Made by a program: the position numbers and the translations under genes. A stretch of 64,000 bases of DNA from Leptotrichia sp. oral taxon 218 (GTDB taxonomy: Bacteria; Fusobacteriota; Fusobacteriia; Fusobacteriales; Leptotrichiaceae). The number at the start of each line of letters is the position of its first letter. Position 1 is the first letter of the stretch. The notes below the pieces were generated by a model that saw only the letters and a program-made list of their open reading frames with translations, had not been told where the DNA came from and did not search any database. Positions 44,988-57,249 of this stretch are shown here, piece by piece. Location: positions 1,550,001 to 1,614,000 of the forward strand of contig NZ_CP072377.1 in assembly GCF_018128225.1 (NCBI RefSeq), in the 5' to 3' direction.

Positions 44988-45077
44988 TTTTCCACATCCT
45001 TACGGACATTTACCCGGGATCAACTATACATGCTCTTCCTATTAGTGCTGTAAGTGTTAATATCGCTGTTCCCAGTA

Positions 45078-45155
45078 TTACTTACACAAAAAACTTAACA
45101 TTATAATGCAAAATATCAATAAAAATAGTAATTTCCATTTTTTTATAAATTTCAT
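45078..45155 (-). CDS. Possible 25-residue hydrophobic peptide
   Basis: ATG to TAA encodes a basic start (MKFIKKWK) and a hydrophobic helix (LLFLLIFCIIMLSFLC). A downstream stretch in a shifted frame (GTAILTLTALIGRACIVDPG) is also hydrophobic and may be the rest of a broken membrane gene. The ribosome site is weak. It could be a remnant or a small membrane peptide. Confidence 0.25.
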   Translation of the reverse strand: MKFIKKWKLLFLLIFCIIMLSFLCK

Positions 45156-45170
45156 AAAGTCATCTTTTAC

Positions 45171-45725
45171 TTATTTTTTAATTGCATCTAAAAACTCATC
45201 AAAACTATCAGAAATTGCGCAAAAAAAGAATAATTCATAAATATTAATATACACTTCTCCAGTTCTTCTTTCAATGAATAACATAAATTCTTCATCTTCT
45301 GCAATTGGAATCAAATCTTCTTTTTTAAACTCTTCAATTTCTGTTTCTCCAAATAACATTTTATACATTTGAAACCAATGTTTCTGCTCATTTTTTACTT
45401 CTTCATCTTCAAAAAACAATTTATTTGGAATGTCTATTTCCATTTCATCAATATTGTATTTTTCATTTAACAGTTCGCTAACTGCTTCCTTTTCTATTCC
45501 TGTAAGCATTGGCAAATATGAAAAACAGTAATCCTTTATTTCGTCAATTGTTTTTTTAGAAATTTTATATTTTGCACGATTTTTTATAGCTAAAGCATCA
45601 AATTTTTCAACTTCATCTTTATATTTTTTAATATTTATTTTATTCAAAAATTCTGAATTAAAATATTCTCTTTCTTCATTTTTCCTTTTCCAAGAATTTT
45701 CATAATCAATTATATTATTTTTCAT
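45171..45725 (-). CDS. Hypothetical protein coupled to purB
   Basis: No family is firmly recognised. The 184-residue acidic, helical protein ends with VYINIYELFFFCAISDSFDEFLDAIK, which resembles the end of SMI1/KNR4 (SUKH)-type domains. Its ATG overlaps the purB stop by one base (TAATG), so it is translated from the purB mRNA. There is no signal peptide. Confidence 0.6.
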   Translation of the reverse strand: MKNNIIDYENSWKRKNEEREYFNSEFLNKINIKKYKDEVEKFDALAIKNRAKYKISKKTIDEIKDYCFSYLPMLTGIEKEAVSELLNEKYNIDEMEIDIPNKLFFEDEEVKNEQKHWFQMYKMLFGETEIEEFKKEDLIPIAEDEEFMLFIERRTGEVYINIYELFFFCAISDSFDEFLDAIKK

Positions 45726-47167
45726 TAAACCCTCAATTCCTCCCTATCTTCAACAATCTCATCCTTATACTTATCCAGAATCGGATCAATCTCATTTTTC
45801 ACAAAATCCTCAGTCTGCTGCCCAGCAAATCCAGTATAATTAGCAGAAACTAAAATCCCTTCCATATCTTCCGCTTTAAGTCCCAATCTACCATCTTTTA
45901 TAATTCTGTCAATCAATCTGTTAGGATTTCCATTTAATTTAATTTCCTTTGTTTCTTCCATCGAAAGTTCTCTAATAATTTCGTGAACTTCTTGTCTGTC
46001 CATTCCTTTTTTAACTGATTCCATAATAATATTTTCAGTCGCCATAAATGGTAATTCCTTTTGAATATTAGCTTCAATTACTTTTGGATAAACAACAACT
46101 CCATCCATGATGTTAAGCCAAATAATTAAGATTGCATCAACTGCCAAAAATGCTTGTGGAATAGACAATCTCTTACTTGCAGAATCGTCCAATGTTCTTT
46201 CAAACCATTGTGTTGCAAAAACTAGCGCACCTGTTTGTGAGCTTGAAATTACATATTTTGCAAGTGATGAAATTCTTTCACTTCTCATTGGATTTCTCTT
46301 GTATGCCATCGCACTTGACCCAATTTGATTTTTTTCAAATGGTTCTTCCAATTCTTTCAAATGTTGTAACAATCTAAAATCATTTGTAAATTTATGTGAA
46401 GACTGAGCAATATTTGACAATAAATTCAAGATTTGTGCGTCCACTTTTCTATCATAAGTTTGTCCTGAAACACCTTGTTTTTTACCAAATCCAGCTTTTT
46501 CAGTAACCAATTCATCCAACTGTTTTACTTTTTCAAAATCTCCTTCAAACAATTCTTTAAAACTAGCCTGAGTCCCAGTAGTCCCTTTAACTCCTCTAAA
46601 TCTCAAGTTTTCTAATCTAAATTCCAATTCTTCAAAATCAAGAAGTAACGAATGAAGCCACAAAGTCGCTCTTTTTCCAACAGTAGTAAGCTGTGCTGCT
46701 TGGAAATGAGTAAATCCTAAAGTTGGCAAATCTTTGTATTGTAACGCAAAATCTCTCATTTTTTCAATTAAGACAAGCAGTCTTTTTCTAATAACTAAAA
46801 GCCCTTCCTTAATTTGAATCAAATCAGTATTATCTCCAACATACGCACTTGTCGCTCCTAAATGAATAATTTTTCTTGCATTTTTAGCTTGTTCCCCATA
46901 AGTATGCACATGAGCCATAACATCATGTCTCAATTTTTTCTCGAATTCAGCCGCAACTTCAAAGTCAACATCATCTTTATATTTTTTTAGTTCCTCAATT
47001 TGTTCATCAGTAATAAAATCAAGCCCAAGCTCTTTTTCCGCCTCCGCCAAATTTATCCACAATTTTCTCCAAGTTATAAATTTAAACTCTGGTGAAAAAA
47101 TATGCAACATTTCCTTACTTGAATATCTCTCCGCCAACGGATTTGAATATATGCTCATATCTGCCAT
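45725..47167 (-). CDS. purB: Adenylosuccinate lyase
   Basis: PurB removes fumarate from adenylosuccinate (AMP synthesis) and from SAICAR (IMP synthesis). The 480-residue protein has the superfamily signature GSSAMAYKRNPMRSERISSL, the catalytic-His regions DVMAHVHTYG and LGFTHFQAAQ, and IHLGATSAYVGDN. GGAGGAATTAGAA precedes the ATG. Together with purA upstream on the same strand it covers both IMP-to-AMP steps, although a 162-residue secreted protein gene lies between them. Confidence 0.96.
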   Translation of the reverse strand: MADMSIYSNPLAERYSSKEMLHIFSPEFKFITWRKLWINLAEAEKELGLDFITDEQIEELKKYKDDVDFEVAAEFEKKLRHDVMAHVHTYGEQAKNARKIIHLGATSAYVGDNTDLIQIKEGLLVIRKRLLVLIEKMRDFALQYKDLPTLGFTHFQAAQLTTVGKRATLWLHSLLLDFEELEFRLENLRFRGVKGTTGTQASFKELFEGDFEKVKQLDELVTEKAGFGKKQGVSGQTYDRKVDAQILNLLSNIAQSSHKFTNDFRLLQHLKELEEPFEKNQIGSSAMAYKRNPMRSERISSLAKYVISSSQTGALVFATQWFERTLDDSASKRLSIPQAFLAVDAILIIWLNIMDGVVVYPKVIEANIQKELPFMATENIIMESVKKGMDRQEVHEIIRELSMEETKEIKLNGNPNRLIDRIIKDGRLGLKAEDMEGILVSANYTGFAGQQTEDFVKNEIDPILDKYKDEIVEDREELRV

Positions 47168-47431
47168 TTCTAATTCCTCCTAATTATTATTTTTTATAAA
47201 TTTATACTCTGAACCTAAATCCCAATTAAATTCAGTCCCTAATTTATCCCAATCAAACTTTTTATTTTTTATTCTTAAATTTTTATGATAACAATTTTCA
47301 CAACATGTTATTATTTGAAATTTAAAAGAATATGATAAAATTCCTAAAACTAATAATTAATTATAATTTTATTTATACTTATTATTCCTTTTTGTATAAA
47401 CAAAATCTCTATTTACAAAATTTTCTGTTGA

Positions 47432-47920
47432 CTAATTATCCCAAATATAAATTACTCCATCCTTAAAATAAATTTTCTTTACCCAATCTTGATTTTCAGT
47501 AAATTTAACATCAAATGGTTTATATCTAATTCCTTTATCTCTTTCATTAGTTTCGTCTAAAAATCCAATTACTTGTATTTCTTCATCGCTTTCAATAAAA
47601 TTTCTTATCATTTTAGTAGAAACTATTTTACTTATCATAATTTTTGGATTTTTACCATTTACTTGAAAATCTTTTTCTGTATAAACTTTTTTATTTTTTC
47701 CAATTGCCTTAAAATTTTCATATTCTAATTCTATCTTATTTTCATCATCTTTCGACAATCCTTGTCCGACTAATTTTAAAGTAATTGTATCAAAAGATAA
47801 ATTTTGTGCAATATTTTCTTTTGAAGATTTTTCAACTTTAGATTTTCCAACATTTTGTGCTTTAGCTGAAAATGAAATTGCTCCTATAACTAACATCAAT
47901 ACTAATAATAATTTTTTCAT
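47432..47920 (-). CDS. Secreted hypothetical protein, 162 residues
   Basis: The signal peptide (KKLLLVLMLVIGAISFSAKA) is clear. The mature part is rich in Lys and Asp, with short beta segments (LSFDTITLKLVGQGL, IQVIGFLDETNERDKG) and a C-terminal IYFKDGVIYIWDN. No family is recognised. It is probably periplasmic and independent of purA and purB in function. Confidence 0.65.
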   Translation of the reverse strand: MKKLLLVLMLVIGAISFSAKAQNVGKSKVEKSSKENIAQNLSFDTITLKLVGQGLSKDDENKIELEYENFKAIGKNKKVYTEKDFQVNGKNPKIMISKIVSTKMIRNFIESDEEIQVIGFLDETNERDKGIRYKPFDVKFTENQDWVKKIYFKDGVIYIWDN

Positions 47921-48015
47921 TAATCATTCCTTTCTTTAAAGTTAATTTCAAAAAATATCTTTTATTCTCTTTTATTCTCTTATATTTTTATAGATTTCAA
48001 TTAATTCAAAAATTT

Positions 48016-49317
<1,302 letters not shown>

Positions 49318-49486
49318 TCATTCCTCCAAAATTTTTAGAATTTTCTTACTTTATTTTAAAAACTGAACCATAAAAACCTAAAAAATCTACCTTACTAAAA
49401 TTTTATCTTTTTACTATTTATTTTACTATATTTATTAGTTTTTTTCAATTAATTTAAATCTTTTGAAAAAAGAATTTTTACAAAAG

Positions 49487-49524
49487 AATAGAAGTTATCC
49501 TATTTTTCCAAAATAACTTCTATT
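49487..49524 (-). terminator. Terminator after the carA-carB-GT2-HAD gene run
   Basis: AATAGAAGTTAT and ATAACTTCTATT form a perfect 12-bp stem with a 14-base loop. It lies just downstream of the HAD gene stop. The 49315-49552 gap holds nothing else recognisable. Confidence 0.75.
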
Positions 49525-49552
49525 AATCAATTTTCCATTTACTTTTTTGCAT

Positions 49553-50224
49553 TTATTGTTTTCCCTTAAAGTAGTCAAGCACTTCCAATAAATTATCAAA
49601 TTTTTTATAAACCAATTTTAAAATTTCCTCAGTCGGCTTCAATTTATCTGGTACCATAATGGGAAATGCTCCAGCTGCGTGCGCTGCCCTTATTCCGTTG
49701 AACGAATCTTCAAATACAACTGTTTTTTCACAAGAAACTCCAGCTTTTTCAGCACTTATTAAAAACACTTCTGGGTCGGGTTTACCGTGAACGACATCTT
49801 CCGCAGTTATCAAATGAGAAAAATATTTTCTTACATCTTTTCCTTCCGTCAACGCTTCTGCCAAATGTAACTCCGATGAAGTTGCCAAAATCATCTGTTT
49901 ATCATTCTTCTTCAAAAATTCAAGCAATTCCAATGCACCGAGTTTTAGCGGGACTTCCCCTTTTAGAGCTTTTTCCAGTATATAATTTTTAACCGTCCCC
50001 ATCATTTCATCATACGGGAAATCTTGTCCTAGTGCTTCCTTGAACAATATTCTTGCTTTATCATTTGTAACACCTGTTGTTTTTTCCACAATGTCTTTTG
50101 TTATTGTATATCCGTTTTCTTTAGCTACTTCACGCCCATATTCCACATAAATTGTCTCAGTATCAAACAATAATCCATCCATATCAAATAAAAATAATTC
50201 AATTTCGTCAAAAAATTTTCCCAT
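49553..50224 (-). CDS. HAD superfamily phosphatase/phosphomutase
   Basis: HAD motif I is LFDMDGLLFDTE with the two catalytic Asp residues, followed by a helical cap of the beta-phosphoglucomutase/phosphatase subclass (KTTGVTNDKARILF). Motif II is MILATSSE, the Lys motif is GKPDPEVFL and motif IV is VVFEDSFNGI. It is cytosolic; the sugar-phosphate substrate is not certain. ATG 50224 (MGKFF) is preferred because AGGAAGGA lies before it; the frame opens earlier at 50251 without support. Confidence 0.88.
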   Translation of the reverse strand: MGKFFDEIELFLFDMDGLLFDTETIYVEYGREVAKENGYTITKDIVEKTTGVTNDKARILFKEALGQDFPYDEMMGTVKNYILEKALKGEVPLKLGALELLEFLKKNDKQMILATSSELHLAEALTEGKDVRKYFSHLITAEDVVHGKPDPEVFLISAEKAGVSCEKTVVFEDSFNGIRAAHAAGAFPIMVPDKLKPTEEILKLVYKKFDNLLEVLDYFKGKQ

Positions 50225-50255
50225 AATTTCTTCCTTCCTATTTATTTTCAAAAAT

Positions 50256-51005
50256 TTATTTACTTTTTTTTAACGCAAAAAAAGCATATTGAATGAAATA
50301 GTAAATTGCACTAAAAAATGGTAATTTTTCTTCATTTCTATAAATTTCCCATCTGACTTTTGCTGTTTTAAATTTATTACTCGAGCGAGAATTATCCAAA
50401 ACTCTGTAAAATGCCAGATTTTCTTTAAGTCCATAAATTATTTTTACTTCTTTTACAATTTCCAGCCACAGCACATAATCTTCATTTTTATCTCTTTGCT
50501 TAAAATATCTTTTTCCCAACTTTTGTGCATCATAAATTACTGTAAGACATCCTAAATAGTTATTTTTTAGCATATCTTTGTAAGAAATTTTTTCTTTTAT
50601 GATAACTTCGTTTATTTTTGTTTCATCTTCTCTAACTCTCGTATATTCTGTGCAACTTATAGCCGCATCTCTTTCTTTCATAAAATTTATCTGCTTTTCC
50701 AATTTTTTTTCGTGCCAAAAGTCATCAGCGTCAAGAAAAGCAATATATTTCCCAGTTGCCTTTTCTATCAGCTGATTTCTTCCTCTCACAACTCCGACAT
50801 TTTGTTTTACATTTACAATTTTAATTCTGTCGTCTTTTTTTGCAAATTCACTCGCAATTTCAAAACTTTTATCTTTTGATTTATCATTTATTATAAGCAT
50901 CTCCCAGTTTTGATAAGTTTGTGAGCGCACACTTTCTATTGCTTTTGCGATAAATTTTTGTGCATTATACATTGGAGTTATAATTGAAACTTTATCTTTT
51001 TCCAT
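50256..51005 (-). CDS. Family 2 glycosyltransferase
   Basis: The GT-A fold starts VSIITPMYNAQKFIAKAIES. LIINDKSKDKS follows, and the DXD-type metal motif is FLDADDFW. A later NEDYVLWLEI (acceptor-side ED) is typical of small GT2 enzymes that extend lipooligosaccharide or capsule. No membrane helix is obvious apart from an amphipathic C-terminus (IYYFIQYAFFALKK). It lies between carB and the HAD gene; the acceptor is unknown. Confidence 0.88.
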   Translation of the reverse strand: MEKDKVSIITPMYNAQKFIAKAIESVRSQTYQNWEMLIINDKSKDKSFEIASEFAKKDDRIKIVNVKQNVGVVRGRNQLIEKATGKYIAFLDADDFWHEKKLEKQINFMKERDAAISCTEYTRVREDETKINEVIIKEKISYKDMLKNNYLGCLTVIYDAQKLGKRYFKQRDKNEDYVLWLEIVKEVKIIYGLKENLAFYRVLDNSRSSNKFKTAKVRWEIYRNEEKLPFFSAIYYFIQYAFFALKKSK

Positions 51006-51064
51006 TTTTTCTCCAAATTTTTTTATTTTTAAAAAATCTTTTTTAATATTTTTTTCGATTTATT

Positions 51065-54000
51065 TTATATTGATGTTACATTAAACGAAATAGATTCTAG
51101 CACTTTTAATAGCGCATCAGCTGTATCAAGTGAAGTTAAACACGCAATTTCTTGTTCACTTGCAGCTCTTCTAATTTTAAATCCATCTGTTGTTGCACTT
51201 TTTTTCTTAGCCGCAGTGTTTATAATCATATCCACATGACCTTTGTAAATTACATCAAGTACATTATGCTCATATTTACCTTCATTAATTTTTCCAACAG
51301 TTTCAACTCTAAGTCCTCTATCTCTAAAGTAATGCGCAGTTTTCTCAGTCGCCATCAAATTGTAACCTAAATTTGAAAATCTTTGAGCAAGTTTATACGC
51401 TTCTTCCTTTGCATTACCACTTATTGTAAATAGCACACTTCCTTGATCTTTTACTTTTATTCCTGCAGAAATTAATCCTTTGTAAAGTGATTTTTCAAGA
51501 CTTATATCACTTCCCATAACTTCTCCAGTTGATTTCATTTCAGGTCCAAGAGTTGTGTCTACATCTTTTAATTTTTGGAAACTAAATACTGGAACTTTTG
51601 TATAAACAGCATCTGCCATAGGTATTAGTCCAGTTTTATATCCTTTAGAAGCCAATGATTCTCCCAAAATTCCTTTCATAGCCAAGTTTGCCATCGGAAC
51701 TTTTGTTATTTTACTCAAGAATGGCACAGTTCTCGAACTTCTTGGATTTACTTCCAGAACAAAAACTTCTCCGTGACTGATTACATATTGAATATTAAGA
51801 AGTCCAACTATATTAAGTCCTTTTGCAAGTCTAACTGTATAATCAACTAATGTGTCAATATGCTCTTGTGACAAACTTTGTGGCGGATAAACAGCAATTG
51901 AATCTCCAGAGTGAACTCCCGCTCTTTCGATATGCTCCATTATTCCAGGAATTACAACAGTTTCTCCATCACAAATCGCATCTACTTCAATTTCTTTTCC
52001 AACTAAATATCTATCTGTCAAAACTGGATGATCAGGCGACACTTTTACAGCATTTTCCATATAATGTCTTAATTCTTCTTCCCTGTAAACGATTTCCATC
52101 GCACGACCTCCAAGTACATAAGACGGTCTTACTAACACAGGATAACCAATTTCCGCAGCATTTTTTACAGCTGTTTCTGTATCAAACGCAGTTTTCCCAA
52201 GCGGTTGCGGAATATTTAATTTATGAAGTAATGCTTCAAATTTATCTCTATTTTCAGCATTATCAATTTCTTCAAGTGCAGTTCCAAGTATTTTTACTCC
52301 GTGCTTAGCCAATTTTTCAGCAAGATTTATCGCAGTTTGTCCTCCAAATTGAACTACGACTCCTTCAGGCTGTTCTAATTCAATAATTGCCATAACATCT
52401 TCTTCTGTAAGTGGCTCAAAGTAAAGTTTATCCGAAATTGAAAAGTCAGTTGAAACTGTTTCAGGGTTATTATTTACAATAATTGCTTCATATCCGATTT
52501 CTTTTATCGCCTTTACAGCATGAACTGTCGCATAGTCAAATTCCACTCCTTGTCCAATTCTTATTGGACCTGATCCCAATACAACAATTTTTTTCTTATC
52601 TCCAATAATACTCTCGTTTTCATCTTCGTAGCTTGAATAAAAATAAGGTGTTTCTGACTTAAATTCTGCAGCACAAGTATCTACCATTTTAAAAACTGGC
52701 TTAATACTATATTCTTCACGAAGTTTATAAACTTCTTCTTCAGTCGTATTCCAACGATGCGCAATAACTTTGTCCGAAAATCCAAATTTTTTGGCAAATA
52801 AAAGTACATCAGGATTTCCCACATTTGCTTTTAATTCCACTTCAATATCAATAATATTTTTCATTTTATCAAGGAAAAACATATCTATTTTTGTCATTTC
52901 ATGAATATTTCCCGGTGTAACTCCTCTTCTTAGAGCTTCTCCAATGAAAAATAATCTTTCATCTCCAGCTTTTTGAATTCTTCGTAAAATATATTCCAAT
53001 GGAAACTCATCTCCATTTGGAAGTCCTAGATGATGAACTCCATATTCAAGCGAACGAATTGCTTTTAATAAACTTTCTTCGTAAGTTCTCCCAATTGCCA
53101 TAACTTCTCCAGTTGCTTTCATTTGAGTCCCCAAATGTCTATCAGCTTTTTCAAATTTATCAAATGGGAATCTTGGTATTTTACTTACAACATAATCTAG
53201 TGATGGCTCAAAACAAGCGTAAGAATTTTTTGTAACAGGATTTATAATTTCATCAAGTGTAAGTCCAACTGCGATTTTTGCTGCAATTTTTGCGATTGGA
53301 TAACCTGTAGCTTTTGAAGCTAGAGCTGATGAACGAGAAACTCTCGGATTTACTTCGATTATGTAATATTTAAATGAATTTGGGTCAAGTGCCAACTGCA
53401 CATTACATCCACCTTCAATTTTTAATGCTCTTATTATTTTTAGCGAAACATCTCTTAACATATGATATTCTCTGTCTGTCAATGTCTGTGACGGTGCCAC
53501 AACTATCGAATCCCCTGTATGAATACCAACTGGATCAATATTTTCCATGTTGCAGACTACAATTGCCGTATCTTTACTATCCCGCATAACTTCATACTCA
53601 ATTTCTTTATATCCCGCAATAGATTTTTCCAAAAGACATTGAGTTACTGGCGAATAACGAAGCCCATTACTTACAATATCTTCAAGTTCAGCATCGTTAT
53701 GACAAATTCCTCCACCTGTTCCACCCATCGTAAAAGCAGGTCTTACAATTACTGGATAACCAATTTTTGAAACAAATTCTCTAGCTTGTTCAAGATTATG
53801 AATGATATCCGATTCTGGTACAGGTTCGTTTAATTCATTCATCAAATCTCTAAAAAGTTCTCTGTCTTCCGCTTGTTTAATAGAAGAAAGTTTTGTCCCC
53901 AAAAGTTCTACTCCACACTCTGCTAAAACTCCTGAATTGTGAAGTTCCACCGCAAGATTTAGTCCAACTTGCCCACCAAGTGTAGGAAGCAATGCATCTG

Positions 54001-54247
54001 GTCTTTCTTTTCTAATAATTTTCGAAACAAATTCCACAGTTAAAGGCTCAATATAAACTTTGTCTGCGATTTCCTTATCCGTCATAATAGTCGCTGGATT
54101 TGAATTTACAAGTATTACTTTGTATCCTTCTTCTCGAAGTGACAAACAAGCCTGTGTCCCCGCATAGTCAAATTCCGCAGCTTGTCCTATTATTATTGGT
54201 CCTGAACCAATTACTAATATCGTTTCTATATCTTTTCGTTTTGGCAT
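51065..54247 (-). CDS. carB: Carbamoyl-phosphate synthase large subunit
   Basis: CarB makes carbamoyl phosphate from bicarbonate, ammonia (channelled from CarA) and two ATP, for pyrimidine and arginine synthesis. Two homologous ATP-grasp halves are visible: [19 protein letters not shown] and [18 protein letters not shown] open them, with [14 protein letters not shown] and [15 protein letters not shown] loops. The C-terminus is an MGS-like allosteric domain (about residue 935 on). At 1060 residues it is full length. It follows carA by about 100 bases. Confidence 0.97.
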   Translation of the reverse strand: MPKRKDIETILVIGSGPIIIGQAAEFDYAGTQACLSLREEGYKVILVNSNPATIMTDKEIADKVYIEPLTVEFVSKIIRKERPDALLPTLGGQVGLNLAVELHNSGVLAECGVELLGTKLSSIKQAEDRELFRDLMNELNEPVPESDIIHNLEQAREFVSKIGYPVIVRPAFTMGGTGGGICHNDAELEDIVSNGLRYSPVTQCLLEKSIAGYKEIEYEVMRDSKDTAIVVCNMENIDPVGIHTGDSIVVAPSQTLTDREYHMLRDVSLKIIRALKIEGGCNVQLALDPNSFKYYIIEVNPRVSRSSALASKATGYPIAKIAAKIAVGLTLDEIINPVTKNSYACFEPSLDYVVSKIPRFPFDKFEKADRHLGTQMKATGEVMAIGRTYEESLLKAIRSLEYGVHHLGLPNGDEFPLEYILRRIQKAGDERLFFIGEALRRGVTPGNIHEMTKIDMFFLDKMKNIIDIEVELKANVGNPDVLLFAKKFGFSDKVIAHRWNTTEEEVYKLREEYSIKPVFKMVDTCAAEFKSETPYFYSSYEDENESIIGDKKKIVVLGSGPIRIGQGVEFDYATVHAVKAIKEIGYEAIIVNNNPETVSTDFSISDKLYFEPLTEEDVMAIIELEQPEGVVVQFGGQTAINLAEKLAKHGVKILGTALEEIDNAENRDKFEALLHKLNIPQPLGKTAFDTETAVKNAAEIGYPVLVRPSYVLGGRAMEIVYREEELRHYMENAVKVSPDHPVLTDRYLVGKEIEVDAICDGETVVIPGIMEHIERAGVHSGDSIAVYPPQSLSQEHIDTLVDYTVRLAKGLNIVGLLNIQYVISHGEVFVLEVNPRSSRTVPFLSKITKVPMANLAMKGILGESLASKGYKTGLIPMADAVYTKVPVFSFQKLKDVDTTLGPEMKSTGEVMGSDISLEKSLYKGLISAGIKVKDQGSVLFTISGNAKEEAYKLAQRFSNLGYNLMATEKTAHYFRDRGLRVETVGKINEGKYEHNVLDVIYKGHVDMIINTAAKKKSATTDGFKIRRAASEQEIACLTSLDTADALLKVLESISFNVTSI

Positions 54248-54346
54248 TTTTTAACAACTCCTAATCTTTTAAAATAATAATTTTTATTTTATTAAAAAAT
54301 TTATCTCATAAATTTATTTTATCGAAAACTTTAAAAATTTTTATAC

Positions 54347-55429
54347 TTAATATTTAAATTTTTTCATATTTTCAATAAATTGATCAAACAAATAATTTGG
54401 ATCGTGTGGTCCTGGTGAAGCTTCTGGATGATATTGCACTGAAAATACTGAATATTTTTTGTGTCTAACACCTTCACAAGTTCCATCATTTACTGCAATG
54501 TGAGTAAGCTCCAAATCTGTATCTTTAAGCGAGTCAATATCAACTGCATATCCGTGATTTTGTGCTGTAATATCAACTTTTCCAGTAAGAAGATTTTTTA
54601 CCGGCTGATTAGCTCCTCTGTGTCCAAATTTCAATTTATATGTCTTTGCGCCACAAGCTAGCGAAATTAGCTGATGTCCCATACAAATTCCAAAAATTGG
54701 AACTTTTCCTATTAAATCTTTTATTGTACTAATTGTTTCTGGCACATCCACAGGATCTCCAGGTCCATTACTTAGCATTATTCCATCTGGTTTTTGTCTT
54801 AAAATTTCTTTCGCACTTGCATCGTGTGGCATAACAATAATATCACAGCCTCTCAAATTAAGCTCTCTCATAATTCCAGATTTCATTCCCAAATCAATCA
54901 ATACAACTCTTTTTCCAAGTCCTGAAGACAAAAACGCCTTTTTTGTCGACACTTGTTCAATTTGATTAGTTGGCAAATTATTTTTTCTCAAATTTTCTGC
55001 CACTTCCTGCGCATCTTTTTCAATTCCTGTAATAATTCCTTTTATCGTTCCATGCTCTCTAATTTTTTTAGTCAGACTTCTCGTATCAATTCCAGAAATT
55101 CCAGGAATATTTAAGTCTTTTAGCACTTCATCCAAAGTAAATTCTTTTCTAAAATTAGAAGGTTTTCTGCATATTTCACGGGTAACTATTCCTTTTATGC
55201 TAGGATTAATAGTTTCATAATCATCTCTATTTATACCATAATTTCCGATAAGTGGATATGTAAATGTGATAATTTGACCATTATACGACGGATCTGAAAG
55301 TGTTTCCTGATACCCCGTCATCGCTGTGTTAAATACAACTTCTCCTGCCATTTCCACATCTGCACCAATTCCATACCCTTTATACACGCTACCATCTTCT
55401 AAAACCAGCTGTTTATCCAATGTGTACAT
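54347..55429 (-). CDS. carA: Carbamoyl-phosphate synthase small subunit
   Basis: CarA hydrolyses glutamine and passes ammonia to CarB. The class I amidotransferase triad is present: [14 protein letters not shown] (Cys) and [13 protein letters not shown] (His/Glu). The N-terminal domain reads [18 protein letters not shown] and YGINRDDYE. At 360 residues it is normal. GGAGGTAA precedes the ATG at close spacing. The leader (55430-55550) is AT-rich with no clear attenuator. Confidence 0.97.
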   Translation of the reverse strand: MYTLDKQLVLEDGSVYKGYGIGADVEMAGEVVFNTAMTGYQETLSDPSYNGQIITFTYPLIGNYGINRDDYETINPSIKGIVTREICRKPSNFRKEFTLDEVLKDLNIPGISGIDTRSLTKKIREHGTIKGIITGIEKDAQEVAENLRKNNLPTNQIEQVSTKKAFLSSGLGKRVVLIDLGMKSGIMRELNLRGCDIIVMPHDASAKEILRQKPDGIMLSNGPGDPVDVPETISTIKDLIGKVPIFGICMGHQLISLACGAKTYKLKFGHRGANQPVKNLLTGKVDITAQNHGYAVDIDSLKDTDLELTHIAVNDGTCEGVRHKKYSVFSVQYHPEASPGPHDPNYLFDQFIENMKKFKY

Positions 55430-55598
55430 AATTTACCTCCATATTTTTTAATTTTTTTTTAATGATATTTTTCACAAAATTTTTTTATCAATTCATTTAT
55501 ATGATTTTCAGAAATTGAACTTCTTTAATCTATTAATTATACTATATTTTTTTAATTTTATCAATATTTTCAATTTTTTAAAAATAAGAAGTTTTTTT

Positions 55599-55640
55599 AG
55601 TGAACTATTCCCGCTTGTAGAAAGTCTACGACTTCTTGTT
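55599..55640. mobile_element. Short IS200/IS605-type end remnant
   Basis: AGTGAACTATTCCCGCTTGT followed by AGAAAGTCTACGACTTCTTG matches the start and first palindrome of the element at 30822. Only the end is left. The rest of the gene-free stretch 55430-55758 holds the carA leader and the promoter at 55685. Confidence 0.4.
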
Positions 55641-55684
55641 ATCTTTTTGTTAAAATATTTTTATTACTGAAATTTAACCTAAAA

Positions 55685-55713
55685 TTGTATTTTACTTGCA
55701 AATATGATAGAAT
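55685..55713 (+). promoter_or_regulatory. Predicted promoter of the class I amidotransferase-like gene
   Basis: TTGTAT and TAGAAT are spaced by 17 bases, about 45 bases before the ATG at 55759. Confidence 0.5.
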
Positions 55714-55758
55714 TAAGTTACAAATTAAATATACATAACATAAAAAGAGGAGAAAAAA

Positions 55759-56508
55759 ATGAAAAAACCACTCATAGGTATTTCAGGAAGTACAATGCAT
55801 CTTGAAAATGGTCTTTTTGCAGGATATAAACGCAGTTCTCTGGATCAGAGCTACATTGATTCTGTCATTCGTGCTGGAGGAGTTCCATATGTTTTGCCAT
55901 TTAACACAGATGACGAGATTATTGAAGAAATGGTAAAAAATGTCGATGCCATTATTTTGTCTGGAGGAAATGATGTATTTCCACTGCTTTACGGAGAAGA
56001 ACCCAAAGAAAAGCTAGGAGAAATTTTTCCTGATAGAGATCACTTCGATACAGTTTTGATTAAAACTGCAGAAAAATTAAAAAAGCCTATTTTAGGAATT
56101 TGTCGTGGACATCAGCTGATAAATGTTGTATTTGGAGGAACACTGCACCAAGATTTATCATATGCAGAAAATATTTCGATTAAACATTTTCAAAAAGCTA
56201 AATGGAATGTTTTTACTCATTCAATTTCTATTGATAAAAATAGTTTCTTAAACAATATTTTTGAGAGCGGAATTGGATTTGTAAACAGCTTTCATCATCA
56301 AATTATAAATAAAATAGCACCTGGATTTAAGCCGATTGCTAAAAGCAGCGACGGAGTTATTGAAGCAATTGAAAATTTGAGTACGCAAAATCTTATTTTA
56401 GGAATCCAGTGGCATCCTGAAATGATGACAGCTACAGATGAATATGCTCACAAAATATTTTTAAAATTTATTGATTATGTAAAAGATAAGTCAAAAGAAG
56501 ATATATAA
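55759..56508 (+). CDS. Gamma-glutamyl-gamma-aminobutyrate hydrolase-like peptidase C26
   Basis: The fold is a class I glutamine amidotransferase used as a hydrolase of gamma-glutamyl bonds (PuuD-like). Cys lies in GICRGHQLINVVFGG, and His/Glu in GIQWHPEMM. Other family features are PLIGISGS at the start, SGGNDVFPLLYGEEP and the VNSFHHQ loop. It is cytosolic, 249 residues, monocistronic with its own terminator. No other putrescine or GABA genes are near, so the substrate is open. Confidence 0.88.
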   Translation: MKKPLIGISGSTMHLENGLFAGYKRSSLDQSYIDSVIRAGGVPYVLPFNTDDEIIEEMVKNVDAIILSGGNDVFPLLYGEEPKEKLGEIFPDRDHFDTVLIKTAEKLKKPILGICRGHQLINVVFGGTLHQDLSYAENISIKHFQKAKWNVFTHSISIDKNSFLNNIFESGIGFVNSFHHQIINKIAPGFKPIAKSSDGVIEAIENLSTQNLILGIQWHPEMMTATDEYAHKIFLKFIDYVKDKSKEDI

Positions 56509-56525
56509 AAAAATTAATTTAAAAA

Positions 56526-56558
56526 AAAGATTGCCTTAAATTTTGTGCAATCTTTTTT
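56526..56558. terminator. Terminator between the peptidase C26 gene and the cyclophilin gene
   Basis: AAAGATTGC and GCAATCTTT form a 9-bp stem with a 12-base loop and T/A tails on both sides, so it can act on both convergent genes. Confidence 0.8.
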
Positions 56559-56588
56559 ATTTGTTTTATTTACTTTGATTTACTTTAT

Positions 56589-57230
56589 TTAATTATTTTG
56601 CATCTTACTTTCCCATTCAGCTGTTTCCACAGAAAAATAGCTCAAAAAGTCATCAACTTTTTTCCCTTTTATATCAATGCTCTTAATTTTATCCCCTTGT
56701 CTTATAATTTTTGCAACTGCTAAATCAGTACCACTTTTTAGTCCACCAATTATAGTGTGCACTCCATTAAGAGATGGAATTTTTTGAAGCGATATAAAAA
56801 ATTGACTTCCATTTGTATTCTTTCCTGAATTTGCCATAGCTAACATTCCACTATTATTAAAGTTTAACCAGTTTACAAATTCATCATCGACATAATATCC
56901 AGCACTTCCAGTTCCGTCTCCTTTTGGATCTCCACCTTGCACAATTCCATTTGTAATAACTCTGTGAAAAGTAAGTCCGTCATAAAATCCTTTTTTTGCC
57001 AAAAATACAAAATTTGCCACATTTACAGGAGCTGCTTCAGGATATAAAAATACATTAATATCCCCTTTTGTTGTGTGAATTGTAGCTTCCAATTCAAATT
57101 TTTTCATTATTTTTTCAAATTTTTTCTCTTCTTTTGTTTTTTCAACAATTTTAATATTTTTTGCATTTATTATGTTAAATACAAACAACATCATTATACT
57201 AGCTAACAATGTCAATTTTTTTGATCTCAT
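56589..57230 (-). CDS. Secreted cyclophilin-type peptidyl-prolyl isomerase
   Basis: The enzyme catalyses cis-trans isomerisation of prolyl bonds during folding of exported proteins. The signal peptide (KKLTLLASIMMLFVFNIINA) is followed by the cyclophilin domain: ATIHTTKGDINVFLYPEAAP, GFYDGLTFHRVI (catalytic Arg), IVQGGDPKGDGTG and LAMANSGKNTNGSQFFI. It is periplasmic. AGGAGGATTC precedes the ATG. Confidence 0.92.
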   Translation of the reverse strand: MRSKKLTLLASIMMLFVFNIINAKNIKIVEKTKEEKKFEKIMKKFELEATIHTTKGDINVFLYPEAAPVNVANFVFLAKKGFYDGLTFHRVITNGIVQGGDPKGDGTGSAGYYVDDEFVNWLNFNNSGMLAMANSGKNTNGSQFFISLQKIPSLNGVHTIIGGLKSGTDLAVAKIIRQGDKIKSIDIKGKKVDDFLSYFSVETAEWESKMQNN

Positions 57231-57249
57231 GAATCCTCCTTTTTAAAAT

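Noticed and set aside
54248-54346. Pyrimidine attenuator or riboswitch between carA and carB
   Set aside because: The stretch is AT-rich with no stable hairpin plus T run and no PyrR-type anti-terminator pattern that I can see.
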